DNA from: a virus
Virus record (IMG/VR): IMGVR_UViG_3300035487_000105
Location: 1 to 25,628 of that record
Length of the DNA stretch: 25,628 nt
Reading direction: 5' to 3' (one strand)
The translations under genes were made by a program, and so were the position numbers. This document shows positions 1-5,898 of this stretch, piece after piece; the stretch's first letter is position 1; the number at the start of each line of letters is the position of its first letter. Under the pieces are notes generated by a model that saw only the letters and a program-made list of their open reading frames with translations, was not told the origin of the DNA and searched no databases.

Positions 1-193
1 CGTTTGATTTGTGCCTCCAAAACACACTATCAAAATCTCTGCGACTGCATCTCAAAACTCCTTTGAGTATTATTTCTTTTGTTATAATTCTAGGCTCAGA
101 CTCTCCAAGTGTATTTAAGTCTACTTTTTGTAGCTGCTCCATCTTAGCTATTAAGCTAGCTCTCTTTTTTATTCGTTCTTTTATTCTTTCCAT
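1..193 (-). CDS. Partial hypothetical protein, N-terminal 64 residues
   Basis: An open frame starts at the ATG at 193-191 and runs off the left edge, so only the first 64 codons are seen. The start overlaps the stop of the upstream exonuclease gene by one base (TAATG), the same tight coupling seen across this leftward operon. The N-terminus is strongly basic and likely helical (begins MERIKERIKKRASLIAKMEQ), followed by a segment ending in RRDFDSVFWRHK. I do not recognise the family. Its place downstream of the annealing protein and exonuclease suggests a DNA-metabolism or accessory early gene, but that is inference from position only. Confidence 0.6.
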   Translation of the reverse strand, partial: MERIKERIKKRASLIAKMEQLQKVDLNTLGESEPRIITKEIILKGVLRCSRRDFDSVFWRHKSN

Positions 194-795
194 TAAGTTA
201 TTTTTTTTATGTAATCTCTACTATTTAATACTGATTCTTTTAGTTGTTCTATTACCTCTTCATCGTAATCTATTGAAAAGGATTTGATTCTATACTTGCT
301 GCTCAAATTAGAGTAGTCAAATACATCTTCGTAAGCAAGCTCGCTAGGTGTATTCATTAGACAATATACTAACTCTGCTTTTCGCTTGCCAGTCAAGTGC
401 ATATAGACCTGAAGCTGGTAGTAGTAATCTTTGTTTGGAATATCCTCCTCAAATAAAGGAAAGGTAAAACAATCCCAAGAAGACTTTATGTCTATTATTG
501 TGTCCTCTAGTATTACATCAGGAGTACCACAGAAGAAGTCATCCTCAAAGTATTCATCGTTCTTAGATGCAAATAGCCATCCCAGCTCTTGAGCTGCATA
601 GTTTATAGCTTCGTCCTCTACTGCGTTACCCTTGTCTAAATACTTAGACGAGATAGACTTACGTACTCCGTAGACCTCTTGCTTAGCCCACTCTTGCAAG
701 TAGGTGATAGTTGTCTTAGATAAAACCTCGCTCTTGGAACGAGGTTTTGTCATTAGCTTACCGCTGGCAGATGCCCTTATCTTAAATTCTTTCAT
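193..795 (-). CDS. PD-(D/E)XK phage exonuclease (YqaJ/Cas4-like recombination nuclease)
   Basis: 200-aa protein with the PD-(D/E)XK nuclease core: E60 in GNAVEDE, D93 in GTPDVI, the D102-I-K104 pair in IIDIKSS, and a downstream YYYQLQ segment (about 124-129) typical of the YqaJ/lambda-exonuclease/Cas4 branch. Expected role: resecting double-stranded DNA ends so that the neighbouring annealing protein can load. The gene overlaps the ERF-type gene upstream by ATGA (792-795), the usual two-component phage recombinase arrangement. Length fits a compact phage exonuclease. The superfamily is well supported; the precise subfamily and the polarity of resection cannot be told from sequence by eye. Confidence 0.85.
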   Translation of the reverse strand: MKEFKIRASASGKLMTKPRSKSEVLSKTTITYLQEWAKQEVYGVRKSISSKYLDKGNAVEDEAINYAAQELGWLFASKNDEYFEDDFFCGTPDVILEDTIIDIKSSWDCFTFPLFEEDIPNKDYYYQLQVYMHLTGKRKAELVYCLMNTPSELAYEDVFDYSNLSSKYRIKSFSIDYDEEVIEQLKESVLNSRDYIKKIT

Positions 796-1289
796 TTGTA
801 AGGGTATGCTGCTTGGTTATCTTTAGAGATAGAGTAGTGCTTTTTTAGCTCGTCTATTTTTACTCCTTTATCTATTGCGGCATTCCAAATCTTATCGCCT
901 TTATTTACCCACTTCTTATCAGGAGCTTGGCTCGCTTTACTGGCAGCGTTAGCGTCATCGTCCTCAGCTTGTAAGCCTAAGAGTGACTGCAAGGTGTATC
1001 TTCTGTAGTAGGTAATCATACTACCCATTTTCTGCGGGTCGCTAAGTGATGCCATTTGAATACTACTTTCTGCTCTGTCTCCATTTTCTACGTCTATAAT
1101 TTGAGAGCATACAGACCCTTCAAGTATAGGCTGGAGTAGTAGTAGACCGTTCTTATCTAGTAATGGCTCTACGTGCTTTAAAAGACCGTTGATGTCAAAG
1201 TACTTAGACTTAAAGAACGGATTTGTTGAGTCTTTGGAAATAGCTCCTATCTCCTTTTTGACTGCGGCTAGTTTTGTGTATATGTTCAT
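792..1289 (-). CDS. erf: ERF-family single-strand annealing protein
   Basis: 165-aa protein matching the ERF recombinase core: N-terminal helix with KLAAVKKEIGAISKDSTNPFFKSKYFDI, a central GLLLLQP strand, and the signature MGSMITYYRRYTLQSLLGL followed by the acidic QAEDDDAN stretch, all characteristic of phage ERF proteins. It should anneal complementary single strands during phage recombination or circularisation, working with the PD-(D/E)XK exonuclease encoded immediately downstream (ATGA overlap). The C-terminal third is lysine-rich and less conserved. Slightly shorter than many ERF proteins (about 200 aa), but the core is complete. Confidence 0.88.
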   Translation of the reverse strand: MNIYTKLAAVKKEIGAISKDSTNPFFKSKYFDINGLLKHVEPLLDKNGLLLLQPILEGSVCSQIIDVENGDRAESSIQMASLSDPQKMGSMITYYRRYTLQSLLGLQAEDDDANAASKASQAPDKKWVNKGDKIWNAAIDKGVKIDELKKHYSISKDNQAAYPYK

Positions 1290-1558
1290 ATTTGTTTTGT
1301 TGCTAATTCTGCGAGTAGGCTTCTTACTCTGCTCAGGTTGGTGTCTCTTTTGTTGGCGTTTAAAATAGCAAGGTGCGTTACATCTAAGATAGGTCGTACA
1401 GTTACTTTAGTTATCTTTCTTTGCCTATTCAATACGCTATTCAGAGTGTGGATGCTTATACCTCTTTTGTTGGCAATGGCTTTCCTTTCTATCTCACTGG
1501 TCAAGTGCTTCAATGCCCTTGCAGTGTCTTGCGTTAGTTCGTCGTTTTTAAATAACAT
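1286..1558 (-). CDS. Small hypothetical protein, possible DNA-binding helix-turn-helix
   Basis: 90-aa basic protein starting at ATG 1558 and ending in an ATGA overlap with the ERF gene, so it is translated in the same operon. Residues about 26-48 (RKAIANKRGISIHTLNSVLN) have the spacing of a helix-turn-helix: a helix, a glycine turn, then a helix with polar recognition-like residues. That suggests a small DNA-binding or regulatory protein, but I cannot assign a family and the match is only by pattern. Its start lies inside the end of the 48-aa gene upstream (11-base overlap). Confidence 0.6.
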   Translation of the reverse strand: MLFKNDELTQDTARALKHLTSEIERKAIANKRGISIHTLNSVLNRQRKITKVTVRPILDVTHLAILNANKRDTNLSRVRSLLAELATKQI

Positions 1559-1694
1559 TTTCTTTTTCTATTTTATTTATGGTCAGTAGTGCCTTGATTA
1601 ATTCAAGTCTTCTAGTTAGTATGTCGATATTATCTTCTTTAGCTTCCAGCTCTGCGAGCCTAGCTTCTAGTGCGTTTTTAATTTTGTTTATCAT
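1548..1694 (-). CDS. 48-aa coiled-coil micro-protein
   Basis: Found by reading the minus strand between two larger genes. ATG at 1694-1692, 48 codons, TAA at 1550-1548. The start follows the upstream stop by one base (TAATATG), and the 3' end overlaps the next gene's start by 11 bases, so the frame fits the operon exactly. An AAGGA-like stretch lies a few bases before the ATG, unusual in this window. The product is rich in E, K, L and R with heptad-like spacing (LEARLAELEAKEDNIDILTR), suggesting a short coiled coil. Function unknown; it could be a small inhibitor or assembly factor. Confidence 0.6.
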   Translation of the reverse strand: MINKIKNALEARLAELEAKEDNIDILTRRLELIKALLTINKIEKENVI

Positions 1695-1695
1695 A

Positions 1696-2100
1696 TTAAT
1701 GTCCTTGATTTTTTAATGTCATTTTTGCTTTACTCCCTTCTCGTCTTAATACTGACGCATTTTGATTCGCTATCGCTTTACCGTTCGCAATATTAAAAGC
1801 CCTACCAATATTAGACAATCCTCTATTTTCTCTAAAGTTAATTAAGTCTTGAACTATATTTCTACCATATTTTTTTGTCATTGTGTAATCCTTTGAAGGC
1901 TTTTTAATTTCTCTTTCTTTTGTGAGAAAAAGTCTATCCTTTACATCTTGCCTAAAGTCAATCCTATCTAGGTTATAATACATTTTAACTAATTGATATT
2001 CTTTACCTACGTCAATTACTTGCTGAACAGTAAAGTCTTTAAAATCTCCAAACCCTATGTTTGATTTAAAAGTCAAAACCCTTTTTAATAATACGCTCAT
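1696..2100 (-). CDS. Hypothetical phage protein with an ExoX-C-like N-terminal motif
   Basis: 134 aa, starting at ATG 2100 in an ATGA overlap with the gene upstream. The N-terminal half (LTFKSNIGFGDFKDFTVQQV, then VGKEYQLVKMYYNL and ISF-like IDFRQDV) resembles the small domain pattern 'fGkykgkTv.ev...yL.w' found at the C-terminus of exonuclease X-like proteins and in small phage proteins. The C-terminal half is basic (about 30 K/R residues overall) and could bind nucleic acid. I cannot name the function. Its position in the recombination operon favours a DNA-metabolism role. Confidence 0.65.
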   Translation of the reverse strand: MSVLLKRVLTFKSNIGFGDFKDFTVQQVIDVGKEYQLVKMYYNLDRIDFRQDVKDRLFLTKEREIKKPSKDYTMTKKYGRNIVQDLINFRENRGLSNIGRAFNIANGKAIANQNASVLRREGSKAKMTLKNQGH

Positions 2101-2276
2101 TTTCTTAATTTTTCTAATATGCGTTCTAGCTCGTTTATTCTATTCTCCCAGTATAAGTCGTGGCTGAAATTATCGTCTGCGTCTGCATACATTTCAACTT
2201 TGCGAGTCTTTGATTTATACAGCTCTACTTTTACTATAGCCCTGAGCGTAAGGCTTTCATTTAAACTAAGCTTCAT
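2097..2276 (-). CDS. 59-aa hypothetical protein
   Basis: I place the start at ATG 2276 (MKLSLNESLTL...). A longer frame from a TTG at 2288 exists, but ATG 2276 lies inside the last codons of the preceding 50-aa gene, matching the overlapping style of this operon. The product ends in a charged helix (ENRINELERILEKLRK) likely to form a coiled coil. The stop overlaps the next start (ATGA at 2097-2100). No family recognised. Confidence 0.6.
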   Translation of the reverse strand: MKLSLNESLTLRAIVKVELYKSKTRKVEMYADADDNFSHDLYWENRINELERILEKLRK

Positions 2277-2418
2277 AGTCGTATGCAAATGCTAGTATAG
2301 CGATTGATAAAAATATTACGCATAGTGCTGGCTTATCAAAGTAAGCCATAGCTGCGGCTTCAAATGGCATAGAGTACCTTAGTACTTTGATGACTTGGTT
2401 TCTTGTAGTTTGTTTCAT
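2266..2418 (-). CDS. 50-aa putative single-pass membrane peptide
   Basis: Found by direct reading of the minus strand: ATG at 2418-2416, 50 codons, TAG at 2268-2266. It is the first gene after the promoter-like block at 2436-2461, so it probably leads this operon. The N-terminal half is basic and polar (MKQTTRNQVIKVLRYS); the C-terminal half contains a hydrophobic run (PALCVIFLSIAILAFAY, about residues 30-46) long enough to cross a membrane. The stop overlaps the next gene's ATG. Small membrane peptides made early by phages often affect host membrane or exclusion functions, but nothing here shows which. Confidence 0.6.
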   Translation of the reverse strand: MKQTTRNQVIKVLRYSMPFEAAAMAYFDKPALCVIFLSIAILAFAYDYEA

Positions 2419-2435
2419 TGTTTCTTATTGTTGTG

Positions 2436-2461
2436 CAAATGTAAGTATATTTTTTCAATAC
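2436..2461 (-). promoter_or_regulatory. Leftward promoter with the repeated 17-bp motif (copy 1)
   Basis: On the minus strand a -7 box TACATTTG (2443-2436) matches the Bacteroidota consensus TAnnTTTG. One base upstream lies the 17-mer GTATTGAAAAAATATAC (2461-2445), which differs at a single base from the copies near 3450 and 12545. The start codon of the first gene follows 18 bases after the box. No clear -33 TTG is present at the usual distance, so the 17-mer may carry the activator or repressor site. Support comes from the three-fold repetition and the placement in front of genes. Confidence 0.6.
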
Positions 2462-2542
2462 ACAGTACTTTACTTTTAATTTACTTGTTTTTATTGCTTG
2501 CTGCTGAATGGTATTTTATTACACATTTTAATATTATGTATC

Positions 2543-2845
2543 TTAAAACTCTGCTATAATAAATGAGTCTTCGCCTACTTCTATTACCTGAGTATAATCT
2601 CTAAGTTTGTCAAGATTTGGGTAATCTTCTTTGTCGTATATATTATGAAACTCCTCTAGGTTTTCGTATTCCATATACTCGCAGCAGATAGCTACTACAT
2701 CTAGCTCTATTTCTTCTCCAGTAGAATCTTCATACTCCTCTAAGTAGTCAAAGATAGCTCTTTGTCCTTCGTAGGTAAATTGGTCAGCTCTGCCAGCTTT
2801 TCTAAAAGCATCGCTAAAATCGTAAAAGTTAATTGTCTTTTTCAT
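2543..2845 (-). CDS. Acidic 100-aa hypothetical phage protein
   Basis: Starts at ATG 2845 and is strongly acidic. The visible pattern (NFYDFSDAFRKAGRADQFTY then LFDYLEE-like IFDYLEEYEDSTGEEIELDV and ICCEYMEYENLEEF) resembles a widespread family of small acidic early proteins in phages and plasmids whose function is unknown. Acidic early proteins of this size are sometimes DNA mimics or anti-defence factors; that is a possibility, not evidence. It is the last of four small genes read from the promoter near 3450, with the next promoter just downstream. Confidence 0.75.
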   Translation of the reverse strand: MKKTINFYDFSDAFRKAGRADQFTYEGQRAIFDYLEEYEDSTGEEIELDVVAICCEYMEYENLEEFHNIYDKEDYPNLDKLRDYTQVIEVGEDSFIIAEF

Positions 2846-2865
2846 ATTGTTTCTTATTAATGTTA

Positions 2866-3078
2866 TTAATATTCCATTTTGTTTATCTTATCTAACTGAG
2901 CAATTTTGTCTCTTAATGACGAGACTTTATTTTTTACATAAGTTTCCCAGTAAGCATTAGTTGCCTCTTCTCCATCCATATAATTAGCTAAGTTTTTATC
3001 TAAAGCTAAATCTATTGCACATTGAATCTCTGCTAAATCTCCTCCAACGTAATGCGAGTATTGTATACCTTTTTTCAT
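2866..3078 (-). CDS. 70-aa hypothetical protein
   Basis: Begins at ATG 3078, one base after the preceding stop (TAATATG), and ends 20 bases before the next start. The C-terminus is helical and charged (VSSLRDKIAQLDKINKMEY). The N-terminal part contains YSHYVGGDLAEIQCAIDLAL. No motif allows a function to be assigned. The tight spacing and codon use like its neighbours argue that it is a real gene. Confidence 0.6.
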   Translation of the reverse strand: MKKGIQYSHYVGGDLAEIQCAIDLALDKNLANYMDGEEATNAYWETYVKNKVSSLRDKIAQLDKINKMEY

Positions 3079-3079
3079 A

Positions 3080-3259
3080 TTATTTTTTTAATAAATTAAT
3101 ATTTAAAGCAAGATGTGCTGCGTAATGTTCGTGATGTCTAAATTTTGCAGAATAACCGTTCTTATGGAACTCGGTCATTTGCTTGCAAGACACTTCATAT
3201 TGTTCATTTTCTAACCTTTGAATTTGCATCTCTAATCTTGTTAATTCTATTTTTTTCAT
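3080..3259 (-). CDS. 59-aa hypothetical protein, histidine-rich centre
   Basis: Found by direct reading: ATG at 3259-3257, 59 codons, TAA at 3082-3080, immediately followed by the next ATG (TAATATG). The N-terminus is a charged amphipathic helix (MKKIELTRLEMQIQRLENEQ). Towards the middle and end come a single cysteine and a histidine cluster (KFRHHEHYAAHL). The Cys/His content might bind metal, but only one Cys is present, so this is weak. Function unknown. Confidence 0.6.
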   Translation of the reverse strand: MKKIELTRLEMQIQRLENEQYEVSCKQMTEFHKNGYSAKFRHHEHYAAHLALNINLLKK

Positions 3260-3270
3260 ATTGTTTTTTA

Positions 3271-3417
3271 TTAATGTTTTGTTATTGATTTAACTCTAAT
3301 GCCAAATACCTCGTCAAAGTGAGCTATTACGCCTTGTACTGTTAAAAAATCTAAATGAAAATCTTCTGTTTTCATTTCTTCCATTGCGTTTTTAAATGTG
3401 ATTGTAAATGTGTTCAT
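3271..3417 (-). CDS. 48-aa hypothetical protein, first gene of a leftward early operon
   Basis: ATG at 3417-3415, 48 codons, TAA at 3273-3271. It lies 24 bases downstream of the -7 box of the strong leftward promoter block, with an A-rich leader (AAATAAAAGAA) directly before the start. The next gene begins 11 bases after the stop. The N-terminus MNTFTITF resembles MNATINF of the 71-aa protein at 12592, and that gene is read from a near-identical promoter. The rest of the two proteins does not align convincingly by eye. Function unknown. Confidence 0.6.
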   Translation of the reverse strand: MNTFTITFKNAMEEMKTEDFHLDFLTVQGVIAHFDEVFGIRVKSITKH

Positions 3418-3441
3418 TTCTTTTATTTGTTTATGTTAGTA

Positions 3442-3474
3442 CAAATATAGTATAATTTTTCAATACGAAACAAA
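3442..3474 (-). promoter_or_regulatory. Leftward promoter with the repeated 17-bp motif (copy 2)
   Basis: Minus-strand -7 box TATATTTG (3449-3442) directly preceded by GTATTGAAAAATTATAC (3466-3450), identical to the copy at 12545-12561. A TTTG lies 21 bases upstream of the -7 box (3474-3471), also as at 12537. A sigma factor of Bacteroidota type should recognise TTTG/TTG and TAnnTTTG. It drives the small early genes from 3417 leftward. Confidence 0.72.
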
Positions 3475-3491
3475 TATTTTTTATTTTATTT

Positions 3492-3887
3492 TTAATTAAC
3501 TTCATTGTCACCGTTGCCTCCTCCATTTTTATCTTCAATAGATAGCCAATCTTGCACATCGTTTTTTATTTTTATCTCTACTTTATCTTCTAAACCTTTG
3601 GAGCTGGTGATAATTAATTCAGTCACTACCTTATAGCTATCGTTCTCGAATATTATATCCTCCACCATTTTAACCATAGCCACGCAGTTAGAAGCGTCTA
3701 AGGGTCTGCTCTTAAATGTAAAGTGGTATTCGACTTGGTAAGTCTTATCTTTAGGTAGAACTTTAGAGAACTGGCTACTTACTATCTGAGTGTAGTTATC
3801 CTTGATTTGTTTTCGCTTTGTCCAGTGCATACCAGCGTACCATTTGTTTAAAGAAATCTTAGGCAAGTCTTTTAAAATTATAATCAT
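3492..3887 (-). CDS. rusA: RusA-like Holliday junction resolvase
   Basis: 131-aa protein with the RusA layout: N-terminal NKWYAGMHWTKRKQIKDNY, a beta strand (YHFTFKSRP), then the catalytic acidic pattern LDASNCVAMVKMVED (D64, N67, K73, D77) and END (N82-D83), where RusA has D.dN..K...D and dD. A final beta hairpin (EDKVEIKIKND) and a glycine/asparagine-rich tail follow. RusA-type enzymes cut four-way junctions formed during recombination or replication, which fits the nearby ERF and exonuclease genes. The ATG at 3887 lies only four bases after a -7 box (TATATTTG, 3899-3892), so the mRNA may be leaderless. Confidence 0.82.
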   Translation of the reverse strand: MIIILKDLPKISLNKWYAGMHWTKRKQIKDNYTQIVSSQFSKVLPKDKTYQVEYHFTFKSRPLDASNCVAMVKMVEDIIFENDSYKVVTELIITSSKGLEDKVEIKIKNDVQDWLSIEDKNGGGNGDNEVN

Positions 3888-3890
3888 TTA

Positions 3891-3921
3891 GCAAATATAT
3901 CAAAGATTGTTTTATATTTGC
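3891..3921. promoter_or_regulatory. Divergent promoters forming an inverted repeat
   Basis: GCAAATATA (3891-3899) and TATATTTGC (3913-3921) are perfect 9-bp inverted repeats 13 bases apart. Each arm is a -7 box (TATATTTG), the left one firing leftward into the resolvase gene and the right one firing rightward into the leader RNA and replication operon. With the boxes this close, polymerase binding on one side should hinder the other, giving a natural early switch. No clear -33 elements are visible, so an activator or phage factor may be needed. Confidence 0.6.
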
Positions 3922-3928
3922 AGAAGTA

Positions 3929-4015
3929 TTAACCATTGAGGGGTTAAATTTAAGAACTTATAAGACCAACCTTAAGCAGCTGCCTCAATCAGCTTCTTAG
4001 GCGAGGTCTTTTTTT
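3929..4015 (+). ncRNA. Structured leader or small RNA with complementary hairpin loops and terminator
   Basis: Hairpin 1 is TTAACC (3929-3934) / GGTTAA (3942-3947), with the 7-nt loop ATTGAGG (3935-3941). Hairpin 2 has outer stem AAGACC (3962-3967) / GGTCTT (4005-4010), a middle stem 3970-3976 / 3996-4001 with one bulge, and apical stem AGCTG (3978-3982) / CAGCT (3990-3994), closing on the loop CCTCAAT (3983-3989). The two loops are exact complements over all seven bases, so they could kiss. A run of seven T (4009-4015) follows hairpin 2, as in an intrinsic terminator. The upstream box TATATTTG (3913-3920) would start the RNA near 3927, giving about 90 nt. It is either an attenuator for the replication operon (start at 4028) or an independent small RNA. 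Confidence 0.62.
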
Positions 4016-4027
4016 ATATAACAAATT

Positions 4028-4681
4028 ATGAAGCTAACAAAGCGAAAAGGGTTTAATTTTTTTAGGAGCTATTACGATGTCTACAATGAGCTTGCTACAC
4101 ATAAAGACAAAGTAGCTTTTATAGATGCCCTATTAGATAGGCAGTTTCTAGGTATCAAGCCTACTAAATTGACTGGGCTTGCTAAGTTTGCCTACATATC
4201 ACAGACTAATAGTATAGATAGCCAAGTAAAAGGCTATGAGGATAAAACAAATAGTAAACTAACTACCCATAATGAAGAAATAAACACCCCTACGGTAGGG
4301 GGTAGGCAAGGGGGTCTAGCACCCCCTACCCTACAAGTACAAGAGAAAGAGAAAGAGAAAGGGGAATATATAGATGTAGGTTTGCCTAAAACTAAACAAG
4401 ACAAAGACTTGGACAGATATAAGCTATTTATTACTAAATGGAATGAGATTAAGAACTCTAAATATAAGGGGAATACTAACGACCTCGTAAATTTTAACTT
4501 TTGGCTAAAGACATACACGCCAACTGAGATAATCAAAGCAGTAGAGAATCACGATAATCGCTTTTGGGCTGAGAAGATAAACCCACAATGGCTATTTAGA
4601 ACTAAAGACACTAAGGGGCAGCCAGTAGACTATATAGGTCAACTTTTAGAGCACGTAAATAGAAGCAAGCTAAGAGTATGA
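4028..4681 (+). CDS. Replication initiation-like protein (DUF6291-like N-terminal domain)
   Basis: 217 aa. Residues 1-75 (FNFFRSYYDVYNELATHKDK ... IDALLDRQFLG ... LTGLAKFAYISQTNSIDSQV) match the pattern of DUF6291-type domains found at the start of phage replication proteins. A low-complexity linker (about 85-115, VGGRQGGLAPP then EKEKEKG) joins it to a C-terminal domain (TKWNEIKNSKYKGN ... NFNFWLKTYTPTEIIKAVEN) resembling replisome-organiser C-termini. It is first in the rightward operon, downstream of the structured leader, and overlaps the helicase gene by ATGA. Expected role: recognising the origin and loading the helicase. The domain picture is moderately sure; the function is inferred from context. 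Confidence 0.68.
   Translation: MKLTKRKGFNFFRSYYDVYNELATHKDKVAFIDALLDRQFLGIKPTKLTGLAKFAYISQTNSIDSQVKGYEDKTNSKLTTHNEEINTPTVGGRQGGLAPPTLQVQEKEKEKGEYIDVGLPKTKQDKDLDRYKLFITKWNEIKNSKYKGNTNDLVNFNFWLKTYTPTEIIKAVENHDNRFWAEKINPQWLFRTKDTKGQPVDYIGQLLEHVNRSKLRV
4287..4334 (+). repeat. GC-rich inverted repeats in the initiator-gene linker (possible origin)
   Basis: In otherwise AT-rich DNA, CCCCTA (4287-4292) pairs with TAGGGG (4296-4301), and GGGGGT (4310-4315) pairs with ACCCCC (4321-4326) across the 5-nt loop CTAGC. TAGGG-type repeats recur on both strands (TAGGGGGTAGG and CCCCCTACCCTA). The tract encodes the flexible Gly/Pro linker of the initiator-like protein. Lambda-type phages carry their origin repeats inside the initiator gene, so this is a reasonable origin candidate, but low-complexity linker coding could also explain it. 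Confidence 0.4.
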
Positions 4682-5592
4682 TAAAGAAGAGTAGCGAAAT
4701 AATAGACAAGCTGATGCACTTGCAAAAGTATGGTCTGCCCGAAGGAAGTAAAATGGGGTTAAAATCCTTTGACGAGAATCTTACATTTGCTAGAGGTGGG
4801 TGTACAGATATTACTGGCTATCCATTCTACGGCAAGTCTCTAGTTTTAAAAGAAATACTTATGGGCTTAACTCTAAACGAGGGCTGGAAGCATTGCATCT
4901 ATATGCCTGATGACGGTAGCGATGTAGAGGTACTGAGTAATCTAATGCACAAGCTAACGGGCAAGACCTTTGACCAGCACTATGCCAACGCTATCACAGA
5001 GCAAGATATAGCTAGACACTCTGCTGCGTTTATTGATAACTTTAGATTCATAGGCTCAGAGCATAACCTAGAACCTGAAGCCTTTTGGAACTATGCAAAG
5101 GAACTTAAATGCAATTCAGCAGTCATAGATAGCTGGAACTATATGCAGCACAAAGGCGAGCCAACGAGTCCCGATTATTTACGCAAGATATTGAGTCTTA
5201 GAAATAGGTTTATGGATGTTAATAAGATGCACGCATTTACAATTATACACCCTAAGAACCCTGACCCGAAAGCAGTCAAGGACGGCAATGTAAAAAAGCC
5301 AAGTGTCTATGACCTGATGGGCGGCTCTGAGTGGAATAACAATGGTAAAAATATAATGGTAGTTCACAAGGATAGCAAAGAGAACCACCAGCCTTATCAG
5401 ATATATGTAGACAAAGTTAAACCTAAACACTATGGAAAGCTAGGCGATTGTAGTCTGTGGATAGACTGGAGCAAGCAAAGATTCTACGAGTACGATGCAC
5501 CCCTGAATAAAAAGACATACGCTTACGGAGAAGCTGAGACAGTAATAGACCCGATTAATAAATTTAAACAAAAAGACGGAGAGCCATTTTAA
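4678..5592 (+). CDS. DnaB/Twinkle-like replicative helicase (RecA-fold ATPase)
   Basis: 304-aa RecA-fold ATPase. Walker A is GYPFYGKS (G47-S54), after the typical lead-in GLKSFDENLTFARGGCTDI. Walker B is SAVIDSW with D151. The later FTIIHPKNP (H191) and YDLMGGSEWNNNGKNIMVVH match the DnaB/T7 gp4/Twinkle helicase pattern 'HP...yd..GS..w.n..dn...v.R'. There is no N-terminal primase or DnaG-interaction domain, so it is a helicase core only; loading may rely on the preceding initiator-like protein (ATGA overlap). It should unwind phage DNA at the fork. The family is sure; hexamer formation and direction are inferred from the family. Confidence 0.8.
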   Translation: MIKKSSEIIDKLMHLQKYGLPEGSKMGLKSFDENLTFARGGCTDITGYPFYGKSLVLKEILMGLTLNEGWKHCIYMPDDGSDVEVLSNLMHKLTGKTFDQHYANAITEQDIARHSAAFIDNFRFIGSEHNLEPEAFWNYAKELKCNSAVIDSWNYMQHKGEPTSPDYLRKILSLRNRFMDVNKMHAFTIIHPKNPDPKAVKDGNVKKPSVYDLMGGSEWNNNGKNIMVVHKDSKENHQPYQIYVDKVKPKHYGKLGDCSLWIDWSKQRFYEYDAPLNKKTYAYGEAETVIDPINKFKQKDGEPF

Positions 5593-5594
5593 TT

Positions 5595-5888
5595 ATGAGA
5601 ACAGAAAAAGAAATCAAAAAATTGATAGCAGAGTTTAAGCCTCCTATCCGCAAAGCAAAGAGCGTGATAAATGAAATGAGGGTTAAGCTGCAAGGATACA
5701 ACGGTAAGGATAAAGAAGCAGCAAGCGAGCGACTAGACGTATTGGATACGCTGGTGCTACATTGCATAGCTATGCAGACTGAATTTAATGACATTGAGGA
5801 GGAGTACCACAATACGCTACTAGACTCAGCTCATTTAAATAGTAAACTAAACGCAGCTAACTGGCATATAAAAATAAGTGAGTATTAA
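5595..5888 (+). CDS. 97-aa hypothetical helical protein
   Basis: Starts two bases after the helicase stop. The sequence is mainly charged helix: the N-terminal part is basic (MRTEKEIKKLIAEFKPPIRK) and the middle and C-terminal parts have heptad-like leucines (RLDVLDTLVLHCIAMQTEFN). Probably a small coiled-coil protein of the replication operon. No family recognised. The following gene has its own promoter-like box, so this may be the last gene of the first rightward unit. Confidence 0.65.
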   Translation: MRTEKEIKKLIAEFKPPIRKAKSVINEMRVKLQGYNGKDKEAASERLDVLDTLVLHCIAMQTEFNDIEEEYHNTLLDSAHLNSKLNAANWHIKISEY

Positions 5889-5898
5889 AATAAAATGA

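Noticed and set aside
2277-2288. TTG start at 2288 for the 59-aa gene
   Set aside because: ATG 2276 is available and overlaps the end of the upstream 50-aa gene as other junctions here do.
3957-3964. CTTATAAG palindrome between the two leader hairpins
   Set aside because: Too short and AT-rich to be significant; competes weakly with the stronger stems.
4339-4363. AGAGAA-type short tandem repeat
   Set aside because: Simple coding repeat for the EKEKEKG linker; not evidence of an origin or mobile element by itself.
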